Assembly (NCBI RefSeq): GCF_003967535.1
Contig: NZ_BIFR01000001.1
Span: forward strand, 4,277,001-4,341,000
Direction of reading: 5' to 3'
From: Tengunoibacter tsumagoiensis
GTDB lineage: Bacteria; Chloroflexota; Ktedonobacteria; Ktedonobacterales; Ktedonobacteraceae
DNA: 64,000 nucleotides
A program made the translations under genes and the position numbers. Every line of letters begins with the position of its first letter. Within the stretch, counting starts at the first letter, position 1. This document shows positions 8,566-16,778 of the stretch, in pieces. The notes under the pieces were generated by a model that ran no database searches, was not told the DNA's origin, and saw only the letters and a program-made list of their open reading frames with translations.

Positions 8566-8594
8566 TTGACAATATCTTTGTCATAAGCTAGGAT
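8566..8594 (+). promoter_or_regulatory. Near-consensus sigma-70 promoter
   Basis: Perfect -35 TTGACA (8566-8571), a 17-base spacer, -10 TAGGAT (8589-8594). Transcription would start near 8601 and run through the short Cys-rich ORF (8632-8688) into the hydrolase at 8789. Confidence 0.75.
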
Positions 8595-8631
8595 AGCATC
8601 CTATTATAAAAAGAAATGGAGGTGCACAGAT

Positions 8632-8688
8632 ATGGTGAAAATAATTCGCTCTTGCGCGAGGCTTTTCTGTGCATCTTGTTGTCGCTGA
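8632..8688 (+). CDS. Putative 18-residue Cys-rich leader peptide
   Basis: The ORF encodes MVKIIRSCARLFCASCCR, with four Cys among 18 residues and a final Cys-Cys-Arg before TGA. It is preceded by GGAGGT at about 9 nt and sits roughly 30 nt after the start point predicted from the promoter at 8566. Short ORFs ending in clustered Cys codons are known in actinobacteria as cysteine-responsive attenuators. The downstream gene here is an alpha/beta hydrolase at 8789, about 100 nt away. No strong terminator or antiterminator pair was seen between them; small stems such as ATACC/GGTAT near 8706-8722 exist. Alternatively it could be an uncharacterised small protein. Confidence 0.5.
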   Translation: MVKIIRSCARLFCASCCR

Positions 8689-8788
8689 CAGCAATCCGCA
8701 CAGTATACCTATGATTGGTATCAAATAGCCTCTTTCATTCCCCCATGACAATAGTATGAATCATGTCATTTAAGAGAAAGAGACATTC

Positions 8789-9616
8789 GTGATAAAATCT
8801 ACCACACAGACTGGCTTCCTGGATGTGCAGGGAGCGCCCTTCTATTATGAAGTTGCCGGTCAGGGGCCAGCAGTTCTTTTGATCCATGCAGGCATCGCAG
8901 ATCACCGGATGTGGGATCAGCAATTTGCTACTTTTGCTCAGCAGTATCAGACTATTCGTTACGATCTGCGCTCATTTGGTGAGTCGCAGCTCCCCGCCGG
9001 GCCGTTCGCCTTCTATGAAGATCCAGCGGCACTCCTCCAACACCTTGGAATAAAGAAGGCACATGTAATTGGAGCCTCGTTTGGAGGGAAGATTGCCCTT
9101 GATTTCGCACTGACACATCCTACAATGGTGGAATCACTGCTTCTGGTTGCTCCTGATATTAGCGGTTATCCTCCATCGGACGACATCCGACGCTTTGGTG
9201 AGGAAGAGGAAGCGTTGCTTGAGCGCGGTGATAAAGAAGGAGCGACGGAACTGAACCTGCGAATGTGGGTTGATGGCCCCCGCCGTACACCAGAACAGAT
9301 TGACCCGCTTGTTCGTCAGCGCGTACATGACATGCAATATCAAGCATTTATGACTTCTGTTCCTGAAGGTGCTGAGGTGATAGCGCTCAACCCACCAGCG
9401 ATTGAGCGTCTGGAAGAGATTCACGCACCAACACTTGTGCTTGTTGGTGATTACGATGTTCCGCAAAAGCTCGTTACGGCTCAAGAGCTCACAAAGCGCA
9501 TTAACGAAGCTCACTCTATTATTGTGCCTGGCGCCGCTCACATGATCAATATGGAGCTGCCAGAAGTCTTCACTAATACTGCTTTAGAGTTCTTACACAC
9601 ACAGACTGAAAAATAG
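8789..9616 (+). CDS. Alpha/beta-fold hydrolase
   Basis: 275 residues, GTG start behind a weak AAGAGAAAGAG site. The triad is readable: Ser97 in GASFGG, Asp223 in VGDYDVPQ and His251 in PGAAHMINME. The oxyanion segment is LIHAGIADHRMW. The pattern is close to the 3-oxoadipate enol-lactonase / carboxylesterase branch, but the substrate is not determinable. It is only distantly similar to the hydrolase at 1556. It is transcribed from the promoter at 8566 with a Cys-rich leader ORF upstream, and ends at a 19-bp perfect hairpin. Confidence 0.87.
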   Translation: MIKSTTQTGFLDVQGAPFYYEVAGQGPAVLLIHAGIADHRMWDQQFATFAQQYQTIRYDLRSFGESQLPAGPFAFYEDPAALLQHLGIKKAHVIGASFGGKIALDFALTHPTMVESLLLVAPDISGYPPSDDIRRFGEEEEALLERGDKEGATELNLRMWVDGPRRTPEQIDPLVRQRVHDMQYQAFMTSVPEGAEVIALNPPAIERLEEIHAPTLVLVGDYDVPQKLVTAQELTKRINEAHSIIVPGAAHMINMELPEVFTNTALEFLHTQTEK

Positions 9617-9637
9617 AGCGGCATATGATGGCTGCAA

Positions 9638-9688
9638 CCATCTGTCCAACCGGGCCTGGAATACACTCTGGCCCGGTTGGACAGATGG
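9638..9688. terminator. Perfect 19-bp inverted repeat between convergent genes
   Basis: CCATCTGTCCAACCGGGCC (9638-9656) pairs exactly with 9670-9688, loop 13 nt. It follows the hydrolase (plus) and the end of the gene at 9770 (minus), so it likely ends both. T-tracts are poor, but the stem is very stable. Confidence 0.7.
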
Positions 9689-9769
9689 CTTCTGCTCTGA
9701 CCATTTCAGCCATCTTAGCTTTATTTTCTCGTTTTTATATCAGGCGAGCAGAATTTGAATACTTCATGT

Positions 9770-10984
9770 TCAACTTGCCAGCTCACACCATTGAGCCACC
9801 GTATAAGCGGCCTTCTTTGCCGTCCGCTGTCCAAACCAGAGCTTTTTGGTCAGGCCACGAATCTCAATCTGCGTCTGCCGTCCGGGCAATCTCTGCAAAC
9901 GTACGCGGATCAGGGTCGGCGTTAATTCAAGGTAGCCAGAGCCGATAATGGCCTTGATCTCACACCACTGTGCGTTCGCCACGATCTTCCCATCTCGCTC
10001 TTCATCCTCAACGGCTCCCTGGCTGGTTACTGCCTGTGTGGCATCAGGTGAAAATTTCAGATCCAGACATTTTCCTTCTTCATCCACCTTTGCTAACACC
10101 GTGTCAGTGAGAGAGGTCATATCTTGCTGAATTGTGGAAGCAAGATCGAAAACATCATTGGCACGCCAACGTGTGATCTGCACATTCAATTTTGTTGGCT
10201 GTATTCTGCTAAATTCCTGCATCACACTCTCCACATCCTCAGGCGAAATGAGTCCATGGACAGGATCTTTTTTGCGATACGTTGGTCTCCACTGAGAAGC
10301 GGACGATGCCTCACCGCTGAACGTATTTCTCAACTGCTTCTGTTTCTGCTCGGCAAGCAAGAGATGAGATGATGCCTGACCATCGAGAGGTTCTAAAAGA
10401 GAAAGAGTGGCCTGACCCTCAATATAGAGAAGGGTTGTATCAGGTACACGAAGAAGCTTCCAGGCAATGGGAAGACTATTGAGTGACCCTCCAGCAGTGG
10501 CAATTCCGACGACAAGTAGCGCACTCCCCAACCCAATAAACGGAAAAAAGAAGGATACGAAGAGAATCAGCAGAGAAAGACCGAAAGGAGCCAGTGCAAT
10601 CAGGAGCGCATCCTTCCGGCTCTGCAACTGCCCTGGATCGGCAAAATAGGGTGTTGATTGAAAAAAAGCTGGAAGACCGTAAGAGACTTTATAGCCAAGT
10701 ACAGAACTTATCCGCCTTTGCAAAAGAGTGTGGACCACGAGAACTGGAGCAAAGAGAAGCAACGTTGCCACTCCCATCATAAGACCTATGACAGTGGCAG
10801 AAAATCCTTGAAAAATGATCGTGCCAGTGTGACTCCAATAGCTCAGCTCCAACCAGATAAGATAGAAACAGACAAACAGAAAGATAGCGTAAGTTATACC
10901 TCTCTGCGAGAGACGCACATGAGACACCAGCTGATACCCCTCCGGTATCTGAGACAAGGGAACATCATCCTTCAGAAGATACAT
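9770..10984 (-). CDS. Membrane protein, DUF3267-like N-terminal half with degenerate metal site
   Basis: 404 residues from ATG 10984 (AGACAGG at 8 nt); a GTG at 11005 would add seven residues. The first 200 residues hold about four membrane segments and the layout of DUF3267 putative zinc peptidases: a hydrophobic helix ending VLVVHTLLQ, then a LAPFGLSLL segment. The expected HExxH is replaced by HTLLQ, so zinc binding is doubtful. The C-terminal 200 residues are soluble and unrecognised, with a LNVQITRWRANDVFDLA stretch and ending in IIGSGYLELTPT...WFGQRTAKKA. A damaged copy of the IIGSGYLELTPT segment occurs near 15720. The family assignment is tentative. Confidence 0.5.
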   Translation of the reverse strand: MYLLKDDVPLSQIPEGYQLVSHVRLSQRGITYAIFLFVCFYLIWLELSYWSHTGTIIFQGFSATVIGLMMGVATLLLFAPVLVVHTLLQRRISSVLGYKVSYGLPAFFQSTPYFADPGQLQSRKDALLIALAPFGLSLLILFVSFFFPFIGLGSALLVVGIATAGGSLNSLPIAWKLLRVPDTTLLYIEGQATLSLLEPLDGQASSHLLLAEQKQKQLRNTFSGEASSASQWRPTYRKKDPVHGLISPEDVESVMQEFSRIQPTKLNVQITRWRANDVFDLASTIQQDMTSLTDTVLAKVDEEGKCLDLKFSPDATQAVTSQGAVEDEERDGKIVANAQWCEIKAIIGSGYLELTPTLIRVRLQRLPGRQTQIEIRGLTKKLWFGQRTAKKAAYTVAQWCELAS

Positions 10985-11124
10985 AGTACATACCTGTCTT
11001 ATCACTATTTGATGAATACCATTCAGCCAAGAGAAATGAACTGTCGAGAGATGGAGAAAGGTCAGCGAGAGATTTGCCTCATTCAGAATCAGTTCAGACA
11101 GCCCGGGAATAGTTTTAAAAGAAT

Positions 11125-11583
11125 CTATTTATGGAGTATCCATAACACATTCAATAAGAAGGTATACGCAATTCCAAAGAAAAATAAAACCTTCACATTT
11201 CTTGAATGAATAAGCCCCCCAAAAAATAACGCAACCTCTAGTAGAAAGGAGCTCATTCCACTCCCAACCTCTCTCTTCTCTATGCGATATCGCCAGACAA
11301 AAAGCTCATAGGCTTTCCAGCAGAAATAGCTAAACAGTCCCAACCAGAAAGTAAAAAGAGATAAACCTCTCACATTGAGAGTGCCTGTAGTATCAGCTAG
11401 AAATAGACTTTCAAAAGCCAGGTATCCAAAAGTAAGTATTAAGAAAAACCCAGGAATAGCCAAAGCACTACGCTTTCTTTGTAAACCCCAGGTCCAATAC
11501 CTTAAATCTATGTCTTCAAAAGATGTGACTCTTCCTGATCTTTTTTTGCTTGGCACCTTCAAGCCTCTATCTTTTTTGGGCAC
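11125..11583 (-). CDS. Small integral membrane protein, unrecognised
   Basis: 152 residues, GTG start with a distant AAAGGG site. A basic N-terminus (KKDRGLKVPSKKRSGR) precedes about four predicted membrane helices: 44-63, 70-92, 108-122 and 129-149. No catalytic motif is seen. It lies 140 nt upstream of the DUF3267-like gene on the same strand and may share its transcript. The function is unknown; a membrane partner or immunity-type role is possible from context only. Confidence 0.55.
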   Translation of the reverse strand: MPKKDRGLKVPSKKRSGRVTSFEDIDLRYWTWGLQRKRSALAIPGFFLILTFGYLAFESLFLADTTGTLNVRGLSLFTFWLGLFSYFCWKAYELFVWRYRIEKREVGSGMSSFLLEVALFFGGLIHSRNVKVLFFFGIAYTFLLNVLWILHK

Positions 11584-11677
11584 GAACTGTCGTTCCCTTT
11601 CGCATTTTCAATGGATTGATGAAAGGCACAAACAATCGAGGCCGGACTCTTATGCGCCAGGGTTCGGACTTATGCCC

Positions 11678-11722
11678 CTCAAATCAGCGTAATTTGAGCG
11701 GGTATTGTGCCAATGGGCACAA
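11678..11722. repeat. Two adjacent small hairpins
   Basis: CTCAAAT/ATTTGAG (11678-11698) and TTGTGCC-AATG-GGCACAA (11705-11722) lie side by side in the 240-base gap between 11583 and 11826. They may end the upstream minus-strand gene, but no T-tract follows. Confidence 0.35.
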
Positions 11723-11825
11723 CGAAGATTTGCATCTTTTAGATGATCTTTAACGAAGACAAAGTTTTCTAAATTAGTAGAACGAAGTGATGCTGGTTCT
11801 AGATCTACAAAAGGTAGCTGGGATC

Positions 11826-12323
11826 TTACTCAGACAAAATATGTACATCAAATGCCATTGAAGAGGACGCTCTCGCTCGGAAATAAGGATATTCCCAGCC
11901 AGCTAGAACTATTGCAAAACGAGCTTGCGGAAAAAGATGCCTCTTCTGATTTAATACAAGTATAGATTGTTTGTATATTACTTCTATAAATTTTGCAAGG
12001 TTTTTTATTACTTCATCTCGACACTCACGAATAATAATCAGATTACCTTGATACTGAGAATCTTTTCCTTGTACACCATCTATCCAATCTACTAATTGAT
12101 CCCAGGAGACAAAATCTTTTTGCTTGTAATGAATTTTTTCTTCAGGAACGTAAAGATCGACGATACTATTTCCAACTTGCCATAATTCATCCCAATTCTT
12201 CGCAGAAAGCTCAAGGATAGAGGTTTCTTGGAATGACAGGATCTCTGCTATTTTCCTGGTTGCCATCGTATGAGGACAGGCATACAGCCAATCATTCTCT
12301 TGAAGCTTTTTCTTCTTCTTCAT
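11826..12323 (-). CDS. Hypothetical protein, AT-rich orphan
   Basis: 165 residues from ATG 12323, which has GGAG at 6 nt. The frame continues upstream to 12440, but that start has no ribosome site. The sequence opens with a Lys run (MKKKKKLQEND), then a mixed alpha/beta pattern with LIIIRECRDEVI and FAIVLAGWEYPYF. No family is recognised. AT-rich composition and position in the downstream tail of the RHS locus resemble immunity or orphan effector genes, but this is inference only. Confidence 0.5.
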   Translation of the reverse strand: MKKKKKLQENDWLYACPHTMATRKIAEILSFQETSILELSAKNWDELWQVGNSIVDLYVPEEKIHYKQKDFVSWDQLVDWIDGVQGKDSQYQGNLIIIRECRDEVIKNLAKFIEVIYKQSILVLNQKRHLFPQARFAIVLAGWEYPYFRARASSSMAFDVHILSE

Positions 12324-12546
12324 GACATTCTCCGCAATCTTTGTTCTGATGAAAAAAGTATCCTGTTTTTTTGCAATTTTCGCCGTTATCAGTGCTATTG
12401 GAAAGCATGCTCTCGTCCTTTCTAAGAGGTGAGTACGCATTGGCTTTACATATGTTTACCGTAGACCAGCATACGACTCCCCCCCTAATACCTATATATC
12501 CATTCATGCCATATTTATCTAAAATAGCATAAAAATATCAATACGT

Positions 12547-13596
12547 TTATACTATTTGCCACAATTTTATAGTTGTCATCCCTGAACCATCAGTCATTTT
12601 AATCCCCGCAGTAGCTAACAGATGACTTTGAGGCAACCAATTCATCCACTGTATACTCCTATCATAATGGAGATATTCTGGTATCACATGCTCAAGAGCA
12701 TCAAATTGAGAGAGAAGTGTGTGTTTTTCCAGATCCCACAGGTAAACCAACCCATCATAGTCTGCAAAAGCTAGAATATCTCCCTGGGGCGAAAAACAAA
12801 AACTCATCGGTTGAATACCAGCATATTGTATTGGACCAACGGATTTTTGCTGGTGTATATCATATCCCTCAATAGCTTTTTGAGATAAATGATAAATCTG
12901 TTGAGTATTTTGCCTATATTGTAGTTGATTCCAATGTCTTGCCTCGTTCCAAAAAAAGCTGCGCTGCTTATTACATACAATTTTCTCCCTCTCCATGCCT
13001 ATTTCTAAAAGCGAAATGCAAGTATGTTTGTCTGTAAAATCAAGTGCAATATATGGGGAATACGGAGAGCAAGCTATGTTATAAACATATCCGGCTTTGG
13101 CAAGTAAGCGACTCTGCTGACTATTTACGCCCAGTAAAACGGTATGAATCTTCTGTGTACTAGCGTCCCAGAGTTGTATGCGCGTATCACGTAAGACGAT
13201 AAGAAGGAGCGAAGTACCAGGAAGGAAACGAACGTCCCTCATAAATCCTTTTTCTCCCTGAAAGTAACCGAGAAGTTCTCCTTCAAATGTCCAGATATAA
13301 ATATTTCCTGTTTGTCGAAACGAGGCAGCCACAAACAGACCATCATCTGAAAGGGCAAGTGAATAAGGAGAATTCACTTCTTGAAAGTTTTCTTTTGTGT
13401 TGAACTGACTATCTCTTTCCACAGTAGGTATAGCTATTTGAACTATATGAGTACCAGTGGCAACATCCCATAATTCTATATCACCTTTTTCGGGAGCAAT
13501 AGCAATCATTGCTCCATCAAGCGTACTTGCAATACACATAATATCTGATTCAAACAAGCCTAGTTGTGCAACCATCTTGCTATAAATGCTTTTCAT
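12547..13596 (-). CDS. WD40-repeat beta-propeller protein
   Basis: 349 residues from ATG 13596; AGGTGG lies 8 nt upstream and the longer GTG start would overlap this site. Successive blades end in the WD signature or variants: IELWDVATG, IYIWTFEGE, IQLWDASTQ, VYLWDLEKH and IKLWQIV. Each is preceded by a variant of the DGxxVAxA strand (for example DGLFVAASF, QGDILAFADYDG). This makes about six or seven blades and the whole protein. WD40 propellers are protein-binding platforms without catalytic activity. The gene starts 20 nt after the FGE-like gene, so both are probably cotranscribed. A paralogue is at 16779-17867. Confidence 0.82.
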   Translation of the reverse strand: MKSIYSKMVAQLGLFESDIMCIASTLDGAMIAIAPEKGDIELWDVATGTHIVQIAIPTVERDSQFNTKENFQEVNSPYSLALSDDGLFVAASFRQTGNIYIWTFEGELLGYFQGEKGFMRDVRFLPGTSLLLIVLRDTRIQLWDASTQKIHTVLLGVNSQQSRLLAKAGYVYNIACSPYSPYIALDFTDKHTCISLLEIGMEREKIVCNKQRSFFWNEARHWNQLQYRQNTQQIYHLSQKAIEGYDIHQQKSVGPIQYAGIQPMSFCFSPQGDILAFADYDGLVYLWDLEKHTLLSQFDALEHVIPEYLHYDRSIQWMNWLPQSHLLATAGIKMTDGSGMTTIKLWQIV

Positions 13597-13616
13597 CTCA
13601 AAATCCACCTATCATC

Positions 13617-14522
13617 TCATAAAGGATACACTCTTCGGAAATATCCTTCAGAAAACATTTGTCTCCTTAACTCAAAATCAGATAATTTTGTTACAAAAGA
13701 AGTGGCTAATGGCAACCATTCCGCCAAAATACCCGCACCTAAGTGAGTTGCGATCCCACCATCACCTGCACGCATCATATCTATTTCTTGGCACATTTCC
13801 CATTGATAGCCATTTTGGCTAAACTGAAGGCCAAAAGCATTTGGCTGCACGTAGTCACGCCATGGAAGCCCAGATAGAAATTCTTCCCAGCTTTGAGAGA
13901 AGGGCCGAAAACGCACTGGGCGGTGGTTTGGAGTGATATCCCCCCAACGGAAAAGTGCACGCGTTCCAGCCCCACAGGCATACTCCCATTCATCCGACGT
14001 GGGTAAACGAAAACCATCTGCCAATACAGTCTCGCGAACCCGTTGAAGGCTCACTGATCTTTGAGGGGTCAAGCGTCCATTGACAAGGATAGGGGGAGCA
14101 TCTCCATCACTGGGGCTCATCTGCATCAGAAGTGGAGGAATCTCCACCTGCCGAAAGGGCGTCAGAATACGGTCTAAAAAAACGTCAAGGGAGTCGTTTG
14201 TATAGCCTCTCTCGATCGTTTCTTTCTGCCAACTCTCCGCTTGAGCTGCCGTCGGGATAAATGGATGCGTTCGGTCATAGCCTAACGTGGCTTGACCTCC
14301 AGGGAGAAAGGCAAAGCGGAGTGGTCCCTGTTCTTCACGAGAAGCGGGCGGTGTCCAGGTAAAGACCAAGATACGGTGCCGCTGATCACCTAAAGCAAAC
14401 GTTGTAAGCTGCTCATACTGAAAGGAGGGAGGGACTTTGTTGAGAATAACTTCTGCAACCCGTTCGCATTCGACCGTAGAGAAATGGTCCCATGCTTCCC
14501 ATGCCGGAAGAAGCGTTTTCAT
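13617..14522 (-). CDS. Formylglycine-generating-enzyme (SUMF1)-like domain protein, probably non-catalytic
   Basis: 301 residues from ATG 14522 (AGGTGG at 9 nt; a GTG at 14534 overlaps this site). The C-terminal half shows the FGE/C-type-lectin-fold pattern: GFRLPTSDEWEYACGAGTRALFRWGD region, PNAFGL, and an NGYQWEMC segment in place of the usual GNVWEW. The RGGSW motif and the paired active cysteines of true FGE are not evident (RAGDGG instead), so a binding rather than sulfatase-activating role is likely. The N-terminal 130 residues are unrecognised. It is cotranscribed with the WD40 gene 20 nt downstream. FGE-like and WD40 modules recur together in bacterial conflict systems. Confidence 0.7.
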   Translation of the reverse strand: MKTLLPAWEAWDHFSTVECERVAEVILNKVPPSFQYEQLTTFALGDQRHRILVFTWTPPASREEQGPLRFAFLPGGQATLGYDRTHPFIPTAAQAESWQKETIERGYTNDSLDVFLDRILTPFRQVEIPPLLMQMSPSDGDAPPILVNGRLTPQRSVSLQRVRETVLADGFRLPTSDEWEYACGAGTRALFRWGDITPNHRPVRFRPFSQSWEEFLSGLPWRDYVQPNAFGLQFSQNGYQWEMCQEIDMMRAGDGGIATHLGAGILAEWLPLATSFVTKLSDFELRRQMFSEGYFRRVYPL

Positions 14523-14624
14523 GCTGTTTTCCACCTCATATGCTCTTTTCTATTCATGCAATACCCAGGGTAGCGTTTTCATGCCACCAGAAATGACTGT
14601 CAGACAGGTCGTTCGTCTGATTCG

Positions 14625-15566
14625 CTATGCTTTAGAGCTTCTTGGGACCGCTCCTTCCACGTCATAAAGAGCTTTTGATAAACGCCAATAGAGGGCATAC
14701 CTGGTGAAATCAGGGTACCTGTCCTCAAAAGCCTTTTGTAATCTGAAGACGAGCTCTAAGGCCAATTCAGGAGATCCCTCGCTGATCGCTTCGTTCTTCG
14801 ACTCCTCGTAATATCGCGCTGCGATATGCACAATCTCTTCCACTGCTTGCTCGAGAGCTTGATCATGAAGAGGGACGAACCCTCTCTTCTCTTCGAGCGC
14901 CTCAATCGCATTTGAGAAATCCCAATAGTGAGCAAATCGGGTCGGGTGGGATATTTCTCGACAAAAGCCTGTCGTAATTGCTTGACGGGCTCTAAAGCCA
15001 GGGTAGGGGATGCGCTTTCAAGAGCTCCGATGACTAACTCATCATAGTATTTCCCAGCTGAATGTAGGAGCCCATCAAGCTCTTGATCAGCGGTGGAATA
15101 GCGTTGCAGATAAAAGAGGGCCGCTTCTCTCTGTTTATAGATCTCAGCATCCAGATAGGTTCGCGCAAAATGGCTGGACGGCCAGGGGCGCATCGCCACG
15201 ACTGATACGATAGTCTTTCCATGAAAAATGCGAAAGCACTTGGCCAACAACATCTACAGGTTCATTCATTAAAAAATCAAAAATAACTTCTCTCTGGACC
15301 GCTGATAAGGACGCCATGGCTTTATCCTGTCTATCCTGCTCAGCAGTAGTTTGCCCACGATAAATAGTTGCTCCCCGCTTAATCTGGCCAGCTGTTCGAG
15401 AAAGGGTATTGACGAGCACAACCAATTCATCGATAAAGGTTTTATACTCCTGCAGAGGACTTTTGAGCTCACGCTCATCCATTCCATCATCACTGAACAG
15501 GTCCTGTGGATGGCGATCGTCTATCAACTGCTCCTTCAAAGCGTCTCTTAAAATGCTATCTTCCAT
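14625..15566 (-). pseudogene. Frameshifted gene with internal repeats (two homopolymer indels)
   Basis: Three overlapping minus-strand frames join into one protein of about 310 residues. The first frame (from ATG 15566) runs to RGDAPLAVQPF, and the next continues ARTYLDAEIYKQREA after a one-base surplus in an A4 run (15167-15170 on plus). That frame reads AFVEKYPTR, and the third resumes RFAHYWDFSNAIEALEEKR after a one-base loss in a G3 run (14939-14941 on plus). The restored protein has two similar helical units, QAFVEKYP...HYW and KAFEDRYP...LYW, which align without gaps once the missing base is restored. The family is not recognised. Both shifts lie in homopolymers, so sequencing error is as possible as decay. 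Confidence 0.65.
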
Positions 15567-15919
15567 GGCTTTTCTTTCTAAAAACTTGATCCTTGTTCCT
15601 TTACGGCGACATGGAGAAGAGGAGACGATTGTTTCCTCAAAAAGTGATATGCTGATAGCTGTCAGACTGAAACGAATAGATGGAAATATTTTGGCCAGGA
15701 GCTCTTGAATGTAGGCATCAATTCAAGGTAGCCTGAGCTGATAATGGTCTTATTTATATTAATGGACAGTAAGATTGCAAAACATCTGTTTCTGCCTACT
15801 ACGCGCAATAATTTGAGTTCTTCATCTATACCATTGGCCAGGGCAAAACTGGATTTAAGTAGATCGCTTCTTCATCGCGCAACAGATTAGATTCATCTTC
15901 TGGAAGTCAGAAATCAGAG
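15567..15919 (-). pseudogene. Gap containing a relic of the DUF3267-like gene
   Basis: No intact gene. Around 15715-15750 the plus strand matches 9920-9955 (shared core ATTCAAGGTAGCC, then GATAATGG). The minus-strand translation KTIISSGYLEL mirrors KAIIGSGYLEL of the protein at 9770-10984. The flanks have lost similarity, so this is a short remnant of a second copy or of a recombined 3' end. Confidence 0.45.
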
Positions 15920-16684
15920 TCAAAAATCAAGGAGATCCCGCGTAAGAAAGTCTAATTCCTCTTGCGTAATCTTCATCTCCTTCTCTAATCCAGGAAAGCC
16001 TCCCCACTGGAAACAGAGGCGTAAATAATTTATAAACGTGAGATGATGCTCTTCTCCACATAATTCTGCATCAAAATTTTTACATGGAACTGCAATTTCA
16101 TAATCTCCACCTCCGCTATAGCCGTATTTTAAGTCTCCATCTGGCGAAATAGGCAGCATAATTGAATCAGTATCATCCTCATCAGCAAAATCGCGTAACT
16201 CTTCGAAAACATCTTTCAGTGGTTGAGTATGAAGTGGATCAAGGCCATAACCACTTTTATAATTGGCACCTGGAATTGGAGAATGAAATGCTCCAATTAA
16301 GCTAACATCGCCAACATCTAAATACCAACATTTTATTGATAAAGGTAACGATCCAACTAATTGCTCTAATTTAGAAATATAAATACTATTGCGTGCTGTT
16401 GGTTTACGGAAAATAGGTTCCTCTTTTTGAACAAGAGCTAATTCTTTTATGCTTAGATCATCTGCATGATCCCAGGAACCAGCACCAAAACGATAACCCA
16501 TTTTTTTCAATTTTGGAATAATTAATACTTCCAGATTATAGCGCACCCGTCTCATTATTTCATGCGCGACTAATAATGCATCTTCTTGAATTTCCGGATT
16601 TACTATGTGATCTTGAAGCTGTAGTAGTTCTTCATAGACCTCCTGATAGTATCCTTTTTCGTAACGCTCAAAAAATTTGCCCAT
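15920..16684 (-). CDS. Hypothetical protein, possible immunity-type
   Basis: 254 residues. The N-terminus is helical (MGKFFERYEKGYYQEVYEELLQLQ) and the middle carries SGYGLDPLHTQPLKDVF. The C-terminal half has Gly-rich DLKYGYSGGGDYEIAVPC and LTFINYLRLCFQWGGFPG. The Trp/Gly-rich C-terminal pattern resembles orphan proteins found beside contact-dependent toxins, but I cannot name the family. The start is supported by its position 70 nt from the next gene, although the SD is weak. It lies in the RHS downstream cluster, between the frameshifted gene and a WD40 gene on the same strand, and is AT-rich. Confidence 0.55.
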   Translation of the reverse strand: MGKFFERYEKGYYQEVYEELLQLQDHIVNPEIQEDALLVAHEIMRRVRYNLEVLIIPKLKKMGYRFGAGSWDHADDLSIKELALVQKEEPIFRKPTARNSIYISKLEQLVGSLPLSIKCWYLDVGDVSLIGAFHSPIPGANYKSGYGLDPLHTQPLKDVFEELRDFADEDDTDSIMLPISPDGDLKYGYSGGGDYEIAVPCKNFDAELCGEEHHLTFINYLRLCFQWGGFPGLEKEMKITQEELDFLTRDLLDF

Positions 16685-16778
16685 TTTTTATCTTTCTTAG
16701 TCTTGATGAAAAGAGGTGTATGAGCCTACCACTTTTCATATACCTCCAAACAGTGGTATCAGTTAGCTAACCACGCTT

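Noticed and set aside
10594..11209. Plus-strand frames over the DUF3267-like gene and its upstream gap (183 and 62 codons)
   Set aside because: No ribosome site; amino-acid composition is that of a reverse-strand shadow.
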